Shown here: one piece after another, positions 61,484-64,000 of the stretch
Layout: every line of letters starts with the position of its first letter
Numbering within the stretch: position 1 is the stretch's first letter
From: Hydractinia symbiolongicarpus
Taxonomy: Eukaryota; Cnidaria; Hydrozoa; Anthoathecata; Hydractiniidae
Assembly (NCBI RefSeq): GCF_029227915.1
Contig: NC_079879.1
Location: 32,184,501 to 32,248,500, forward strand
Reading direction: 5' to 3'
Length of the DNA stretch: 64,000 bases
Made by a program: the position numbers and the translations under genes
The notes under the pieces: generated by a model
Database searches by the model: none
Seen by the model: only the letters and a program-made list of their open reading frames with translations
What the model was told of the DNA's origin: nothing

Positions 61484-64000
61484 CATTCTTCTAAATTTAA
61501 CATGATTGCTCGACTTCAGCTTTCACACTGGCCGCTGTGGTAGCGCTTTACTTAAAAATGTAGATAAATAAGTCATTTTTTACTGTGGGACCAATCCTTA
61601 CCGTTAGCGCGCGCTGTAGAAATAGAGAAAGTTTCGAAAACTACATTTCATTGACTTTCTAACGGCATCAGTCCGTTTAAGTTACAACGGTTGCGTCACA
61701 TATTCGTACCAACATGTATTTAGCGATACGTTTCTGATGTTACTAGGTTGCATCGCCTTTAACGGTGGAACGATTAACTATTGGACTTAATTGAACTGAT
61801 TTTAGACTTTGAACTTATAAATGTAATAAATGAAACAATTGGATCCCCAGACGTAACATTCTTCTAAATTTGACATGATTGCTCGACTTCAGCTTTCACA
61901 CTGGCCGCTGTGGTAGTGCTTTACTTAAAAATGTAGATAAATAAGTCATTTTTTACTGTGGGACCAATCCTAACCGTTAGCGCGCGCTGAAGAAATAGAG
62001 AAAGTTTCGAAAACTACATTTCATTGACTTTCTAACGGTATCAGTCAGTTTGAGTTACAACGGGTTGCGTCACATCTTCGTACCAACATGTGTTTAGCGA
62101 TATGTTTCTGATATTACTAGGTTCCATTGCTTTTAACAGTGAAACGATTGACTGTGTGACTTAATTGAACTGATTTTAGACTTCAAACTTATAAATGTGA
62201 TAAATGAGACAATTGGACTTCAAGAAATAACATTCTTTTTAATTTGACATGATTGCTCGACTTCAGCTATTACACTGGGCTCTGTGGTGGTGTTATATTT
62301 AAAAGTGTAGATAAATAAGTCAGTTTTAACTGTGGGACCGATCCTAGCCGTTAGCGCGCGCTGAAGAAACAGAGAAAGTTTCAAAAACTACATTTCATTG
62401 ACTTTCTAACGGTATCAGTCCGTTTGAGTTACAACGGTTGCGTCAAATATTCGTACCAACATGTATTTAGCGATACGTTTCTGATGTTACTAGGTTGCAT
62501 CGCTTTTAACGGTGGAACGATTGACTATTGGACTTAATTGAACTGATTTTAGACTTTGAACTTATAAATGTGATAAATGAAACAATTGGATCCCCAGAAG
62601 TAACATTCTTCTTAATTTGACATGATTGCTCGTCTTCAGCTTTCACACTGGGCGCTGTGGTAGCGCTTTACTTAAAAATAAAGATAAATAAGTCATTTTT
62701 TACTGTGGGACCAATCCTAACCCTTAGCGCGCGCTGAAGAAATAGAGAAAGTTTCGAAAACTACATTTCATTGACTTACAAATGGTATCAGTCCGTTTGA
62801 GTTACAACGGCTTGCGTCACATATTCGTACCAACATGTGCTTAGCGATATGTTTCTGATATTACTAGGTTCCATCGCTTTTAACGGTGGAACGATTGACT
62901 ATGGGACTTAATTGAACTGATTTTAGACTTTAAACTTATAAATGTGATAAATGAAACAATTGGATTCCCAGAAGTAACCTTCTTCTTAATTTGACATGAT
63001 TGCTCGACTTCAGCTTTCACACTGGGCGCTGTGGTAGCGCTTTACTTAAAAATGTAGATAAATAAGTCATCTTTTACTGTGGGAAAAATCCTAGCCGTTA
63101 GCGCGCGCTGACGAAATAGGATCAGCTTTAAAAGCTACATTTCATTGACTTACTAATGGTATCAGTCCGTTGGAGTTACAACAATTTGCGTCACACATTC
63201 GTACCAACATGTGCTTAGCGATATGTTTCTGATATTACTAGGTTCCATCGCTTTTAACAGTGAAACGATTGACTGTGTGAGTTAATTGAACTGATTTTAG
63301 ACTTCAAACTTATAAATGTGATAAATGAGACAATTGGATCCCAAGAAATAACATTCTTCTTAATTTGACATCATTGCTCGACTTCGGCTATTACAGCGGG
63401 CTCTGTGTTGGTACTTTATTTAAAAGTGTAGATAAATAAGTCAGTTTTAACTGTGGGGCCAATCCTAGCCGTTAGCGCGCGCTGCAGAAATAGAGAAAGT
63501 TTCAAAAACTATATTTCATTGACTTTCTAACGGTATCAGTCCGTTTGAGTTACAACGGTTGCGTCACATATTCGTACCAACATGTATTTAGCGATACGTT
63601 TCTGATGTTACTAGGTTGCATCGCTTTTAACGGTGGAACGATTAACTATTGGACTTAATTGAACTGATTTTAGACTTTAAACTTATAAATGTAATAAATG
63701 AAACAATTGGATCCCCAGACGTAACATTCTTCTAAATTTAACATGATTGCTCGACTTCAGCTTTCACACTGGCCGCTGTGGTAGCGCTTTACTTAAAAAT
63801 GTAGATAAATAAGTCATTTTTTACTGTGGGACCAATCCTTACCGTTAGCGCGCGCTGTAGAAATAGAGAAAGTTTCGAAAACTACATTTCATTGACTTTC
63901 TAACGGCATCAGTCCGTTTAAGTTACAACGGTTGCGTCACATATTCGTACCAACATGTATTTAGCGATACGTTTCTGATGTTACTAGGTTGCATCGCCTT
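61484..64000 (+). repeat. Satellite block repeated at 6-monomer spacing, running off the window
   Basis: Two adjacent monomers at 61484 and 61857 carry 'agacgtaacattcttctaaattt', 'aatcctaaccg/aatccttaccg' and 'gcgctgtagaaatag'. The same combination recurs at 63725, 2241 bp after 61484. The repeat continues to the end of the window, so its full extent is unknown. Confidence 0.65.

Larger units (their letters stand above)
23217..64000 (+). repeat. Satellite DNA array 3, about 109 head-to-tail monomers
   Basis: This is the same satellite family and orientation, running without unrelated insertion to the window edge. Monomer starts run from 23418 to 63725. After allowing for two shortened monomers the mean spacing is about 373 bp. 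Subfamilies alternate: 'gctcgacttcagctttcac', 'gctcgaactcagcgattac', 'gctggaactcagcgattac', 'acacgattgttggaactc' with 'gggttgtgtcac', and a 'gctgacgaagtagaatcag' type with 'ccgtttcacctac'. Short open frames in it (for example minus strand 24438-24629, 25930-26121, 26515-26775, 27694-27894, 58384-58608) are satellite read-through with no recognisable domain. No gene is seen in this 40.8 kb. Confidence 0.96.

Overview
The window is eukaryotic, heterochromatin-like DNA, most likely from an invertebrate animal. About 59 kb of the 64 kb is one tandemly repeated satellite family with a 372-373 bp monomer. The rest is two copies of a broken Penelope-like retroelement (PLE) sitting inside the satellite. 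I found no host protein gene, tRNA, rRNA or CRISPR. The animal assignment is inference: PLEs with a C-terminal GIY-YIG endonuclease are known mainly from animals. I cannot name the species.

Layout. 1-16549: satellite array 1, about 44 head-to-tail monomers, with local higher-order repeats (HORs) of three and four monomers. 16550-18958: PLE copy 1 on the minus strand (16565-18943), flanked by a perfect 15-bp target-site duplication. 18959-20807: a short satellite stretch that includes two adjacent identical 373-bp monomers. 20808-23216: PLE copy 2 (20823-23201), same length, same target-site duplication, exactly 4258 bp downstream. 23217-64000: satellite array 3, about 109 monomers, a mosaic of subfamilies with HOR periods of 2, 4, about 4.5 and more monomers, long-range similarity at 12-13 and 21 monomers, and two recombinant monomers that each lack about half of the sequence.

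The PLE reads on the minus strand as an N-terminal PLE region, a reverse transcriptase with motifs A to E, a linker, and a GIY-YIG endonuclease. The reading frame is broken by two in-frame TAA codons and a one-base shift in an A5 run. Both copies carry all three lesions and the same flanking satellite. The element therefore inserted once and was later amplified with its surroundings by the recombination that also makes the HORs; it did not insert twice.

The main points of interest are: a transposon absorbed into a satellite higher-order unit; a hammerhead-ribozyme-like motif in the PLE 3' region; two half-monomer deletions that share the same pair of breakpoint zones; and an ordered set of AACGGT motifs, an AGCGCGCGCT palindrome and small hairpins inside each monomer. 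All coordinates, comparisons and counts were made by eye, so HOR borders are approximate.
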